Shown in pieces: positions 24,801-32,080 of a DNA stretch of 46,576 bases. Under the pieces are notes generated by a model. That model did not search any database. It saw nothing but the letters and a program-made list of their open reading frames with translations, and was not told where the DNA came from. Position numbers and translations under genes: made by a program. Positions within the stretch are counted from its first letter, which is position 1, and every line of letters starts with the position of its first letter. Location: NCBI GenBank assembly GCA_937138675.1, contig CAKZPG010000003.1:1-46576 (forward strand). Direction: 5' to 3'. Source of the DNA: an uncultured archaeon. Its GTDB lineage: Archaea > Halobacteriota > Halobacteria > Halobacteriales > Haloferacaceae.

Positions 24801-27178
24801 TGACGGAGCGAGAGGAGAAGAAGACGAGACGGGACCAGCACGAGCCGGGGACCGATGAGTATGTTCTTTTCAATAGGCAACAGGCCGCAACGAAAGTCAT
24901 CATGAACTCCCTCTACGGAGTGTCGGGGTGGGATCGCTTCCGACTCTACGACAAGGAGAACGCCGCGGCGGTGACGGCGACCGGCCGGGAGGTGCTGTCG
25001 TTCACCGAAGACGTCGCGGGAGAGATAGACTATCAGATCGCGTACGGTGACAGCGTCACGGGCGACCGGCCAGTCGTGGTCCGCGACTCCAACGGGCTCG
25101 TCCGTATCCTCCCAATAACAGATCTGTTCGAACGAGCGAAGATCCGACCGGAGGCAGAAGTCCTGATCACTGCCGACGGTGGCGCAGCGTCGACCGTCGG
25201 TCTCGGTAAAGAACGCGGCACGCTTGACGGCTGGGATGCGCTTTCGGTGAACGACGCCGGGGACGCCGAGTGGCAGCCTATCGAGGAGGTGATCCGTCAC
25301 GAAACCGACGATTCCGTCGTCCGCCTCCGCCACAAGTTCGGCGAGTCGACGACCACCCGTGACCACTCGTACGTCGTCGAAGACGGAGACGCGTTCACAG
25401 AAGCACCACCCGAAGATGTGTCGGAGCCGCTTCGGGTTCCTGGATTCCCCAACGTGGAGCGGATCGAGACACTCGACGTCTACGAGGTACTTCAAGGGTA
25501 CGACCGAGAGTATGCCAGCGGTCGAGACGACGGCGATAACCGGACGAAAATAAAGCGCGTCCACGCCGACGACGAGTGGGTCTGGTTCGGTCACGAGCAC
25601 GCCCGTCACCAGTCGAAGCCGGTCCGTGTAAAACGGCAGATCGACCTCAACGGCAAGGACGGTCGCGCGCTGGTCCGACTCCTCGCTGCCTACGTCACGG
25701 AAGGGAGCGCGTCGACCGCCGAGACGACCGACTCTCGCTTTGGCGCGAGTATCGCCGAATCGCGTCGAGAGTGGCTCGACGGACTGAAGCGGGACTACCA
25801 GCGGTTGTTCGACGGCGCGGCGACGAGCCTGGTGACGAGCGGCGATCAGACAGTCGAGTACGAACCCAACGTGGATGGCGAGTCGGTGACGTACGACGAC
25901 TGTATAATAACACTCCAGATGATGAACGAACTCTCGACGGTGTTCTTCTGCGAGTTCGCGGGGCAGACCTCCCAGCGAAAGCGGATTCCGTCGTTCGTCT
26001 TCCACCTCTCCGACGAGCTTCAGACGCTGTTTCTCGACACGCTGGTCGGTGGCGATGGGTCGCGTGAGTTCCCACGCTACTCCGAGGCGTACGCCGAGCG
26101 GAACTTCGATTTCGAGACGACGAGCCGGGAACTCGCAGCCGGGCTCTCGATGCTTCTCACTCAGCGCGGTCGCAAACACTCGTTAAAATACCACGACGCA
26201 AAGGAGTCGTACACGGTCCGGACCTGTGACTCCTACTGCGAGGGTCATGCCCCCGAACTCACAGAGTTTGATCACCACGACTACGTATACGACCTGAGCG
26301 TCGCCGAGAACGAGAACTTTGTCGACGCCGTCGGCGGGGTCGTCCTCCACAACACAGACTCCGTCATGTTAGAACTCGGTAGTAGTGTAACGAAGTCCGA
26401 GGCCATCGACCTGTCTTTTGACATCGAGGCCCACATTAACGACCGCTACGACGACTTCGCTCGCGAGCGACTGGACACCGAAGAACACCGCTTTCAGATT
26501 GAGTTTGAGAAGCTTTACCGCCGGTTTTTCCAGGCCGGCAAGAAAAAGCGCTACGCGGGCCATATCGTCTGGAAAGAAGGGAAAGAGGTCGACGATATCG
26601 ATATTACGGGCTTCGAATACAAGCGGTCCGATATCGCACAGGTCACGAAGCGAGTCCAGCGTGAGGTAATCGAAATGATCGTCCGCGGAGAGGACTTGGA
26701 TGGGGTAAAGGAGTTCCTCCATCAGGAGATCACTACGTTTGAGTCCGGCGAACAGTCGCTTACGGAGGTGGGCATTCCGGGCGGCATCGGTAAGCGCCTC
26801 GACGCATACGATACCGACACTGCGCAGGTGCGCGGGGCGCGCTATGCGAACGAGTTGCTGGGAACGAACTTCGGACGAGGGTCGAAGCCCAAACGGGTCT
26901 ACCTCCGGAAGGTCCACCCAGACTTCTTCCGTCACCTCGAGGAGCAAGAGGGGCTCGACCCCGCGAGCGACCCCGTCTACGCGGCGTTTAAACGCGACCC
27001 CGACGTGATCTGTTTCGAGTACGACGACCAGGTGCCCGACGAGTTTGAGGTGGACTGGGAGCGAATGCTAGAGAAGACGCTCCAGGGACCGATTGCCCGG
27101 GTCATAGAGGCACTCGGGATGTCGTGGGACGAGGTCCGGAGCGGCCAGACCCAGACCGGTCTCGGGCAGTTCGGCTGA
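21815..27178 (+). CDS. polB1: DNA polymerase family B with two inteins
   Basis: This is the replicative family B DNA polymerase. The precursor has 1787 residues; removal of two inteins (450 and 434) leaves 903, normal for the family. Exonuclease motif I is FDIEVD (210-215), motif II is split between TGWN302 and CEEFDVPY, and motif III is YNLRDVELC. Polymerase motif A is DLKSLYP (from 942), motif B is KVIMNSLYG, and motif C is split as YGD1079 / TDS1514. The start is a GTG with a TATA-like box 28 bases upstream. The N-terminal 45 residues are an acidic extension. The gene lies between a divergent small gene and the suf operon. Both inteins appear intact in frame, so the enzyme should be made only after two splicing events. 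Confidence 0.96.
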   Translation: MSDQASFGDFTDTGEDDERPAAEAAAVAGKSGGVAEVVTEDSRYPPADRPLKLAVTQVNYTVEGRGDEEYPVVHVFGRTPDGTREHVRVLEFEPYFYTPTADLDEDPVGAYGSVLDTRETGPDGEPFESIRGERLTKVVARTPRDVGSIRDDFVTTYEADILFPNRFLIDLGVGGGVAVPERRLNDGRIQVHHSEVDPAEVDADLRVNTFDIEVDDRNGFPEDGEEPIVCLTSHDSYRDEYVLWLYEAPSGEGSVPDTIEDYEQINRDADVDVRTFEREGEMLHRFVEYIDETDPDVVTGWNCLPADSDVQMADGTTQEIRAVEPGDVVAGSDGQTPTTATVTNKWRSETEILEFDLADGTTLRSSPDHQIMVGDGETIDWTEGAELESGDHVLKPRTLPVDESNVPTLSELVPRENQQFADQGVAEQFNSQPPQGATVERGEESDITAKTLYHPRRDVWTSERCSNASTRYDVALPDGGHDHRRTDTDLDREFHEHEAYLAGLILTDGSMSEIDGIRFFNAHKELHEAFPGDSPLRPDGTGCYQQTVLDDARMYAFNGLGIPFEDRTAGPIDLSAVYQMPTEYVARFLAGVIDGDGSVGPIVTVTAESESIGDWYVRLFKRLGVYAERDESTVRIPDAERDCSTLREQVWPHMRHPEKVDRLVGLSGEQSGQTEDIPYGLPAAKVDTGERRRGRAECRRGIGHERYETDVDEWDEYVFVKVEDVKTVGTETTYDLETTTHNFVAEGCLVHNCEEFDVPYVLDRMEEIRGTSEYELSPDRFSRVDEVWRGGWGGPNIKGRVVFDLLYAYKRTQFTELESYRLDAVAELELDVGKERYSGNIGDLWEQEPERLLEYNLRDVELCVEIDRKQSVIAFWDEVRRFVGCLLEDAPTPGDAVDVYVLHNAYGRFALPTKGQQESEEFEGGAVFEPVTGVRENVTVLDLKSLYPMCMVTINASPETKVDREAYDGETYHAPNGTHFRAEPDGMMREMVDELLTEREEKKTRRDQHEPGTDEYVLFNRQQAATKVIMNSLYGVSGWDRFRLYDKENAAAVTATGREVLSFTEDVAGEIDYQIAYGDSVTGDRPVVVRDSNGLVRILPITDLFERAKIRPEAEVLITADGGAASTVGLGKERGTLDGWDALSVNDAGDAEWQPIEEVIRHETDDSVVRLRHKFGESTTTRDHSYVVEDGDAFTEAPPEDVSEPLRVPGFPNVERIETLDVYEVLQGYDREYASGRDDGDNRTKIKRVHADDEWVWFGHEHARHQSKPVRVKRQIDLNGKDGRALVRLLAAYVTEGSASTAETTDSRFGASIAESRREWLDGLKRDYQRLFDGAATSLVTSGDQTVEYEPNVDGESVTYDDCIITLQMMNELSTVFFCEFAGQTSQRKRIPSFVFHLSDELQTLFLDTLVGGDGSREFPRYSEAYAERNFDFETTSRELAAGLSMLLTQRGRKHSLKYHDAKESYTVRTCDSYCEGHAPELTEFDHHDYVYDLSVAENENFVDAVGGVVLHNTDSVMLELGSSVTKSEAIDLSFDIEAHINDRYDDFARERLDTEEHRFQIEFEKLYRRFFQAGKKKRYAGHIVWKEGKEVDDIDITGFEYKRSDIAQVTKRVQREVIEMIVRGEDLDGVKEFLHQEITTFESGEQSLTEVGIPGGIGKRLDAYDTDTAQVRGARYANELLGTNFGRGSKPKRVYLRKVHPDFFRHLEEQEGLDPASDPVYAAFKRDPDVICFEYDDQVPDEFEVDWERMLEKTLQGPIARVIEALGMSWDEVRSGQTQTGLGQFG
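22721..24070 (+). mobile_element. Intein 1 of DNA polymerase B, in exonuclease motif II
   Basis: This is a 450-residue intein (precursor residues 303-752). It starts with Cys (CLPADSDVQM), ends with His-Asn (GCLVHN), and is followed by Cys as the first C-extein residue. Block A/B-like residues are in CLPADSDVQMADGT and RSSPDHQIM (His in the splicing B block). Two LAGLIDADG-type motifs, YLAGLILTDG and FLAGVIDGDG, flank a homing endonuclease domain that looks complete. The insertion site lies inside exonuclease motif II (GWN / C..FDVPY), so proofreading depends on splicing. Removing it restores the standard motif TGWNCEEFD. Confidence 0.93.
25052..26353 (+). mobile_element. Intein 2 of DNA polymerase B, in polymerase motif C
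   Basis: This is a 434-residue intein (precursor residues 1080-1513). It starts with Ser (SVTGDRPVVV), ends with VVLHN, and is followed by Thr of the motif YGD/TDS. The SVTGD opening is typical of inteins at the pol-c site of archaeal polymerases. TTRDHSYVV holds the B-block His. The endonuclease region is more divergent: LLAAYVTEGS and FLDTLVGGDGSR stand in for the two LAGLIDADG motifs, so cutting activity is less sure than in intein 1. Splicing restores the catalytic YGDTDS. Confidence 0.93.
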
Positions 27179-27216
27179 GAGGTTTTCGTTTAACTGGAAC
27201 TTTCGTTGTGTTTCCC

Positions 27217-27227
27217 GAAATTTAACA
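27217..27227 (+). promoter_or_regulatory. TATA-like element upstream of the suf operon
   Basis: The AT-rich cgaaatttaaca region lies about 57-67 bases before the sufC ATG, in a 105-base intergenic stretch between polB and sufC. A similar cgtttaact lies at 27187-27195. Either placement would give a short leader for sufC, unlike the leaderless pattern of many other genes here. Confidence 0.4.
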
Positions 27228-27283
27228 CGGGGTGACTCGTAACCATTATCCCTCCCTCTCCCTACTGACTATACACGAAGTAC

Positions 27284-28198
27284 ATGGCTACACTTGAAAT
27301 CGAAGACCTCGAAGCCGAGGTCGCGGAGAGCGGCGAGGAGATCCTACACGGCGTGGACCTGACGGTCCGCTCCGGGGAGATCCACGCCCTGATGGGACCG
27401 AACGGGTCCGGGAAGTCGACGACGGCGAAAGTCATCGCCGGCCACCCGGCGTACGAGGTGACCGACGGGTCGATCACCCTTCATCTGGACGAGACCGAGG
27501 TCGAGGACATCGACGAGGAGGTAGATGATGAAGACCTGGCCTGGGAATTGCTCGAACTCGAACCAAACGAGCGCGCGGCACTCGGTATCTTTCTAGCATT
27601 CCAGTATCCGGCGGAGATCGAGGGCGTCACGATGACGAACTTCCTCCGTCAGGCACTGAACGCGAAGACCGAGGAGCGTGCAGAGCTGTTCGAGGACGAG
27701 GACGACGCCGATGCCGAAGCCGAGGAGGAGGAAGGCTACGATACCTCCCCGATGGAGGGCCCCGCCGACGACGGCGAGATCGGCGTTGCTGAGTTCCAGC
27801 AGCGGCTTCAGGAGAAGATGGAACTACTCGATATGGATGCCTCCTTCGCCCAGCGTTATCTCAACGCTGGCTTCTCTGGCGGCGAGAAAAAGCAGAACGA
27901 GGTCCTGCAGGCCGCGATTCTTGAGCCATCGGTCGCGGTGCTCGACGAGATCGATTCTGGGCTTGACATCGACCGGCTTCAGGACGTCGCCGACGGCATC
28001 AACGCCCTGCGCGACGAGCAGGGCACCGGCGTCCTCCAGATCACCCACTACCAGCGGATCCTCGACTACGTAGAACCGGACCGCGTCCACATCATGCTCG
28101 ACGGTGAGGTCGCGATGGAGGGTGACGCGGATCTCGCGCGCGAACTCGAGGAGAACGGCTACGACTGGGTCCGCGAGCAGGTGTACAGCACGGCGTAA
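27284..28198 (+). CDS. sufC: Fe-S cluster assembly ATPase SufC
   Basis: This 304-residue ABC-type ATPase drives Fe-S cluster assembly on the SufBCD scaffold. Walker A is GPNGSGKS (38-45), the signature is [10 protein letters not shown], and Walker B is [12 protein letters not shown]. An unusual acidic insert (about 130-160, [15 protein letters not shown]) sits between the Q-loop region and the signature; it makes the protein longer than the usual 250 residues and is probably a halophilic elaboration. It starts the operon sufC-sufB-sufD, with 31 bases before sufB. The cysteine desulfurase gene is not in this window. Confidence 0.95.
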   Translation: MATLEIEDLEAEVAESGEEILHGVDLTVRSGEIHALMGPNGSGKSTTAKVIAGHPAYEVTDGSITLHLDETEVEDIDEEVDDEDLAWELLELEPNERAALGIFLAFQYPAEIEGVTMTNFLRQALNAKTEERAELFEDEDDADAEAEEEEGYDTSPMEGPADDGEIGVAEFQQRLQEKMELLDMDASFAQRYLNAGFSGGEKKQNEVLQAAILEPSVAVLDEIDSGLDIDRLQDVADGINALRDEQGTGVLQITHYQRILDYVEPDRVHIMLDGEVAMEGDADLARELEENGYDWVREQVYSTA

Positions 28199-28229
28199 TC
28201 ATCAAGACGATACACACCAACTACAACAC

Positions 28230-29660
28230 ATGAGTTCAGATCAAGATCAGCTGAAAGAGACCGACACCGAAGCCCGCTTCGAATTCAAGAAGGAGCAGAA
28301 GTCCGCCTTCGAGAGCGAAAAGGGTCTCACCGAGGAGACTGTCCGCGTCATCTCTGATGACAAGGACGAACCCGAGTGGATGCTACAGCGCCGCCTGCGC
28401 GCGCTGAAGCAGTTCCAGCAGATGCCGATGCCGACCGACTGGCCCGGACAACCGGACCTCTCGGAGATCGACATCGAGGAGATCGTCCCATATATCCGTC
28501 CTGATATCGACGCCCGCGGCGGCGTCGACGACTGGACCGACCTCCCAGAGGAGATCAAGGATACGTTCGATAAACTGGGCATCCCCGAGGCCGAGAAGAA
28601 CGCGCTCTCCGGCGTCGGTGCTCAGTATGAGTCCGAGATCGTCTACCAGAACATGCAGGAGCGCTGGGAGGAGAAGGGCGTCATCTTCTGTGACATGGAC
28701 AAGGCCGTCCGGGAACACGAAGAGATCGTCCGCGAACACTTCATGACGAAGTGTGTCCCCCCGAGCGACAACAAGTTCGCAGCGCTTCACGGCGCCGTCT
28801 GGTCCGGCGGCTCGTTCGTCTACGTGCCCGAGGGCGTCACCGTGGAGATGCCCGTCCAGGCGTACTTCCGAATGAACTCGGAAGGGATGGGCCAGTTTGA
28901 GCACACCCTTATCGTCGCCGAAGAGGGCTCTGAGGTCCACTACATCGAAGGTTGTTCCGCGCCGAAATACTCGGCATTCAACCTGCACTCGGGCGGTGTC
29001 GAGGTGTTCGTCGGTGAGAACGCTCACGTCCAGTACTCGACCGTCCAGAACTGGTCGAAGAACACCTACAACCTGAACACCAAGCGCGCTATCGTTGACT
29101 CTGACGGCCGGATGGAGTGGATTTCCGGATCGATGGGCTCGAAGGCGACGATGCTCTACCCATCGTCGGTGCTGAAGGGCCGTGGCGCGAGCGACAACCA
29201 CATCACGATCGCGTTCGCGGGCGCAGGCCAGAACATCGACACCGGTGCAAAGGTCTATCACAACGCGCCGGGCACGAAGTCGACGATCGAGTCGAAGAGC
29301 ATCTCGAAGGACGGCGGCCGGACGAACTACCGCGGCCTCGTCCACATCGCCGACGGCGCCGCGAACTCCTCGACTGCTGTCGAGTGTGACGCGCTGATGT
29401 TCGACAACGAGTCGACGTCGGACACGATGCCGTACATGGAGATTGCAGAGTCGACGGTCGACGTGGCCCACGAGGCGACAGTCGGCAAGATCGGCGACGA
29501 GGACGTGTTCTACCTCCAATCTCGCGGTCTTGACGACGACGACGCGAAGCAGATGATCGTCTCCGGGTTCATCGAGCCCATCACGGAGGAACTGCCGATC
29601 GAGTACGCAGTCGAACTAAACCGACTCGTCGAACTCGAAATGGAAGGTTCGCTCGGCTGA
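28230..29660 (+). CDS. sufB: Fe-S cluster assembly scaffold SufB
   Basis: This 476-residue scaffold protein of the SufBCD complex receives sulfur and iron for a new cluster. The N-terminal helical region (1-110) precedes the long beta-helix core with the conserved stretches FVYVPEGVTVEMPVQAYFR, EGCSAP and SKSISKDGGR. The Cys in EGCSAP and in AVECDAL are the conserved candidates for sulfur transfer. I start at the ATG at 28230 (MSSDQDQL), 31 bases after sufC; the frame continues upstream but inside sufC. Its last base is shared with the sufD ATG. Confidence 0.95.
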   Translation: MSSDQDQLKETDTEARFEFKKEQKSAFESEKGLTEETVRVISDDKDEPEWMLQRRLRALKQFQQMPMPTDWPGQPDLSEIDIEEIVPYIRPDIDARGGVDDWTDLPEEIKDTFDKLGIPEAEKNALSGVGAQYESEIVYQNMQERWEEKGVIFCDMDKAVREHEEIVREHFMTKCVPPSDNKFAALHGAVWSGGSFVYVPEGVTVEMPVQAYFRMNSEGMGQFEHTLIVAEEGSEVHYIEGCSAPKYSAFNLHSGGVEVFVGENAHVQYSTVQNWSKNTYNLNTKRAIVDSDGRMEWISGSMGSKATMLYPSSVLKGRGASDNHITIAFAGAGQNIDTGAKVYHNAPGTKSTIESKSISKDGGRTNYRGLVHIADGAANSSTAVECDALMFDNESTSDTMPYMEIAESTVDVAHEATVGKIGDEDVFYLQSRGLDDDDAKQMIVSGFIEPITEELPIEYAVELNRLVELEMEGSLG

Positions 29661-30871
29661 TGTCGGCGCAGGTGCCCGCGAGCCTGACCGAGGAAACGGT
29701 CCGGCGCATCGCGGACGAGCGCGACGAACCTGACTGGCTCCGCCAGCGACGGCTGGACGCACTCTCTGCGCTCTCTGATCTCGACCTGCCGGACGTGATC
29801 CAGACGCCCGGCCGGCGGTGGACGAATCTCGCCGAACTCGACTTCGAGTCGCTCGTCGACCCGCTGGACCAGCGCGACGAGACCGAACGCGTTGACGCGG
29901 AGGGTGTCGAGGTGCTGACGTTCGTTGAGGCGCTGGACGAGCACGAGGCGGTCTTGCAGGCGGCACTCGGCTCGGTCACCCCAGCGGACACGAACTACCT
30001 CACTGCGCTCTCGGCGGCGCTTTTCACCACGGGCACGTTTGTCTACGTCCCCGAGGGTGTCTCCGCCGAGGACGTAACGATCCGGACGACCGTCGAGTCG
30101 GACTCGTTATTCGGCCAGACGCTCGTCGTCGCCGAGGAGTCCTCAAGCGTGACTATCCTCGAGCGCACATCGAGCGAACCGAGCGACGCCGAACACCGCT
30201 ATGTCTCGAACGTTGTCGAGGTCGTCGGCGGCGAGAACAGCTACGTCCAGTACGGCTCGCTCCAGACACTCGACGATGACGCCTACCACTACACGCTGAA
30301 GCGGGCCGACGTCGCCCGTGCGGCTACCGCGAGCTGGATCGAGGGTAACGTCGGCTCGCGACTCACCCGCAGCGACGTGGAGAGCGAACTGAACGGCGAC
30401 GGCTCCGAGACGAAGATCGTCGGAGCCTTCTTTGGCCACGAAGACCAGCATCTGGACGTCAACGCTCGGGTGTGGCACCACGGCGAACACACGACCGCCG
30501 ACCTCGTCACCCGTGGTGTCCTCGATGATACCGCGCGATCGGTGTACGAGGGCGTCCAAGACGTGGGCCGCGACGCGTGGGACACCAGTTCCTACCAACG
30601 CGAGAACACCCTGATGCTCTCGGACGACTCCGAAGCCGACGCCTCGCCGAAGCTCATCATCAACAACCACGACACGGAGGCGAGCCACTCCGCCACCGTC
30701 GGGCAGGTCGACCGCGAGGACCTCTTCTATATGACCGCGCGCTCTATCGACCCCCGGACGGCCCGGAATATGCTCGTCGAGGGCTTCTTTGTCCCTGTTC
30801 TGGAAGAGATCGAAGTCGACGAGTTCCGCGAGGACCTCGGCAACCTGATTACGACGCGACTGCGCGGCTAA
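29660..30871 (+). CDS. sufD: Fe-S cluster assembly protein SufD
   Basis: This 403-residue protein is the SufB paralogue that completes the SufBCD scaffold. It has the same layout: an N-terminal helical part (LTEETVRRIADERDEPDWLRQRR resembles the SufB start) and a beta-helix with FVYVPEGVSAEDV and SYVQYGSLQ. The C-terminal part has HDTEASHSATVGQVDREDLFYMTARS, where SufD conserves the cluster-binding His. The ATG overlaps the sufB stop by one base (TGATG), so translation is coupled. It closes the suf operon 62 bases before the ferritin-like gene. Confidence 0.94.
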   Translation: MSAQVPASLTEETVRRIADERDEPDWLRQRRLDALSALSDLDLPDVIQTPGRRWTNLAELDFESLVDPLDQRDETERVDAEGVEVLTFVEALDEHEAVLQAALGSVTPADTNYLTALSAALFTTGTFVYVPEGVSAEDVTIRTTVESDSLFGQTLVVAEESSSVTILERTSSEPSDAEHRYVSNVVEVVGGENSYVQYGSLQTLDDDAYHYTLKRADVARAATASWIEGNVGSRLTRSDVESELNGDGSETKIVGAFFGHEDQHLDVNARVWHHGEHTTADLVTRGVLDDTARSVYEGVQDVGRDAWDTSSYQRENTLMLSDDSEADASPKLIINNHDTEASHSATVGQVDREDLFYMTARSIDPRTARNMLVEGFFVPVLEEIEVDEFREDLGNLITTRLRG

Positions 30872-30907
30872 GCCCGCGCGGCCCGCCTCTATCGAGCGCG
30901 GGCGTTA

Positions 30908-30921
30908 AGTGACTGGTCACT
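30908..30921. promoter_or_regulatory. Inverted repeat, possible operator of the ferritin-like/DtxR pair
   Basis: The sequence agtgactggtcact has 6-bp arms (AGTGAC / GTCACT) around a 2-base centre. It lies 12 bases before the ATG at 30934, between a TATA-like gcgttaag (about -30) and the start. That is where a repressor would block a leaderless transcript. A DtxR-family regulator is encoded in the same operon, so autoregulation is a natural guess, not shown. Confidence 0.45.
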
Positions 30922-30933
30922 GTATATTGCTTA

Positions 30934-31422
30934 ATGAGCCTCGGGAGTACCGTCACGTCCGACCACCAGCTCGCGCGCCTCCTCCAGATCGGTGCGGTAC
31001 TTGAGGAGGTTGTCGAGGCCCGGGCACACCGACATTACCGGAGTCTCGACGTCGGGGATCAAAACCCGGAGGTCGCAGCGCTTCTTGAGGAGTCCGCGAT
31101 CGAGTCCGCGGCTCACCGTGAGCGACTCGAGACGCTGATGGACGATCTTGACGCCGAACCGATCGGCTACGAGGAGATAGCGCGACTGGTCGAAGAACAT
31201 TACGGGCGGACACGCCCGGATGATTTTGACGGCGTGTTGTACGACCAGCTCTGTAACGAGGAAACGGCATACAAGTTCTACGACGACCTGATAGATGCGA
31301 TAGAGGCAACCGACGCGCGGTTTGCGGTCGACCGTGACCACCTGCTCTCCGTCCTCAGAACTATTCGCGAGGAGGAGGCAGCAGGCGTTGAGGACGTGAC
31401 CCAACTCATGGAGTTCAGATGA
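30934..31422 (+). CDS. Ferritin-like domain protein
   Basis: This 162-residue all-helical protein resembles the rubrerythrin/ferritin-like four-helix bundles. Possible metal ligands are Glu24/Glu25 in helix 1, Glu53-Glu57 and His61 in helix 2 (EESAIESAAHRERL), Glu109/Glu110 in helix 3 (CNEETAYKFYDDL), and Glu146-Glu148 in helix 4 (REEEAAG). I cannot confirm a complete dinuclear site. It overlaps the DtxR-family gene by four bases and follows the suf operon, which suggests iron handling. It could instead be a sensory or structural member of the superfamily. A TATATT lies only six bases before the ATG, too close to be its promoter. Confidence 0.72.
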   Translation: MSLGSTVTSDHQLARLLQIGAVLEEVVEARAHRHYRSLDVGDQNPEVAALLEESAIESAAHRERLETLMDDLDAEPIGYEEIARLVEEHYGRTRPDDFDGVLYDQLCNEETAYKFYDDLIDAIEATDARFAVDRDHLLSVLRTIREEEAAGVEDVTQLMEFR

Positions 31423-31853
31423 ACACCGCAGACCAGTACCTGAAGGCTATCTACATTGTCCAGCGAACCGAGGACGGCCCCGCGGCAACCGGGGCCATCG
31501 CAGACGCACTCGACGTCAGCCCCGCGAGCGCGAACGAGATGATCGGCAAACTGGAGCAGCGCGACCTCGCTGACCACGAGAAGTACAAGGGTGTCCGCCT
31601 GACCGATGAGGGGGTCGAGCGCGCCCGCGAGGTGCTTCAGACGTACTGTATCATCGAACGGTTCCTCGCGAACGTGTTGGAGGTTGAGGAGTTCCGCAAC
31701 GAGGCTCGGGCGCTTGAGGCCGTCATCGACGACATCGTCGCGGAACGCCTCGACACTATCATCGACCGCAACCCAGCGTGTCCGGACTGCTTTAACGCGG
31801 AGACCGACGCCTGCGAACTCCTCGACGTCTGTCAGGAACACCCGGCGGACTGA
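31419..31853 (+). CDS. DtxR-family metal-dependent transcription regulator with C-terminal Cys cluster
   Basis: This is a 144-residue regulator. The N-terminal winged helix (1-65, with the recognition region VSPASANEMIGKLEQRDL) and the start of the dimerisation domain are typical. The metal-ligand region differs: where family members usually read HxxxE and HEEACRLEH, this protein reads CIIERFL (Cys77, Glu80) and NEARALEA, so several His/Cys ligands are missing. Instead the C-terminus has CPDC (121, 124), Cys132 and Cys138. There is no SH3-like third domain. It is co-transcribed with a ferritin-like gene and follows sufCBD. It may sense iron, an Fe-S cluster or zinc through the Cys cluster; that is inference. 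Confidence 0.85.
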   Translation: MNTADQYLKAIYIVQRTEDGPAATGAIADALDVSPASANEMIGKLEQRDLADHEKYKGVRLTDEGVERAREVLQTYCIIERFLANVLEVEEFRNEARALEAVIDDIVAERLDTIIDRNPACPDCFNAETDACELLDVCQEHPAD

Positions 31854-31894
31854 TTGGAACGCCGATATCTTACGGTCTTCCTATATTACGGCTC

Positions 31895-31926
31895 GGAAAT
31901 CCCCGCACTTCAGGGCGGGAAGGATG
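31895..31926 (+). mobile_element. IS200/IS605-type right-end remnant
   Basis: The hairpin-forming sequence around ccccgcacttcagggcggg, followed by aaggatg, matches the right end I know from haloarchaeal IS200/IS605 and lone tnpB elements. Stem: CCCGC with GCGGG, loop acttcag. No transposase or TnpB reading frame is attached; only the end remains. It lies between the DtxR gene and tRNA-Gln, a common landing site for mobile DNA. Confidence 0.65.
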
Positions 31927-32007
31927 CTATGGATCGAAGACACGCCAGCGCCAGAGCTGAGAAGAAAGTATCATCTCCCCTCGGACCATATATTCACGTG
32001 GACGATC

Positions 32008-32080
32008 AGTCCCGTGGTGTAGTGGCCAATCATAACGGCCTTTGGAGCCGTTGACGGCGGTTCGAATCCGCCCGGGACTA
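32008..32080 (+). tRNA. tRNA-Gln (anticodon TTG)
   Basis: This is a 73-base cloverleaf. The acceptor stem AGTCCCG pairs with CGGGACT, with discriminator A at 32080. The anticodon stem ACGGC pairs with GCCGT around the loop CTTTGGA, so the anticodon is TTG (Gln). The T arm is GGCGG-TTCGAAT-CCGCC. CCA is not encoded and no intron is seen. AT-rich sequence (atatatt at 31988-31994) lies just upstream. Confidence 0.95.

Noticed and set aside
24683-26179. 498-codon minus-strand frame across the polymerase and intein 2
   Set aside because: It lies opposite the polymerase and intein; composition and lack of motifs mark it as a shadow.
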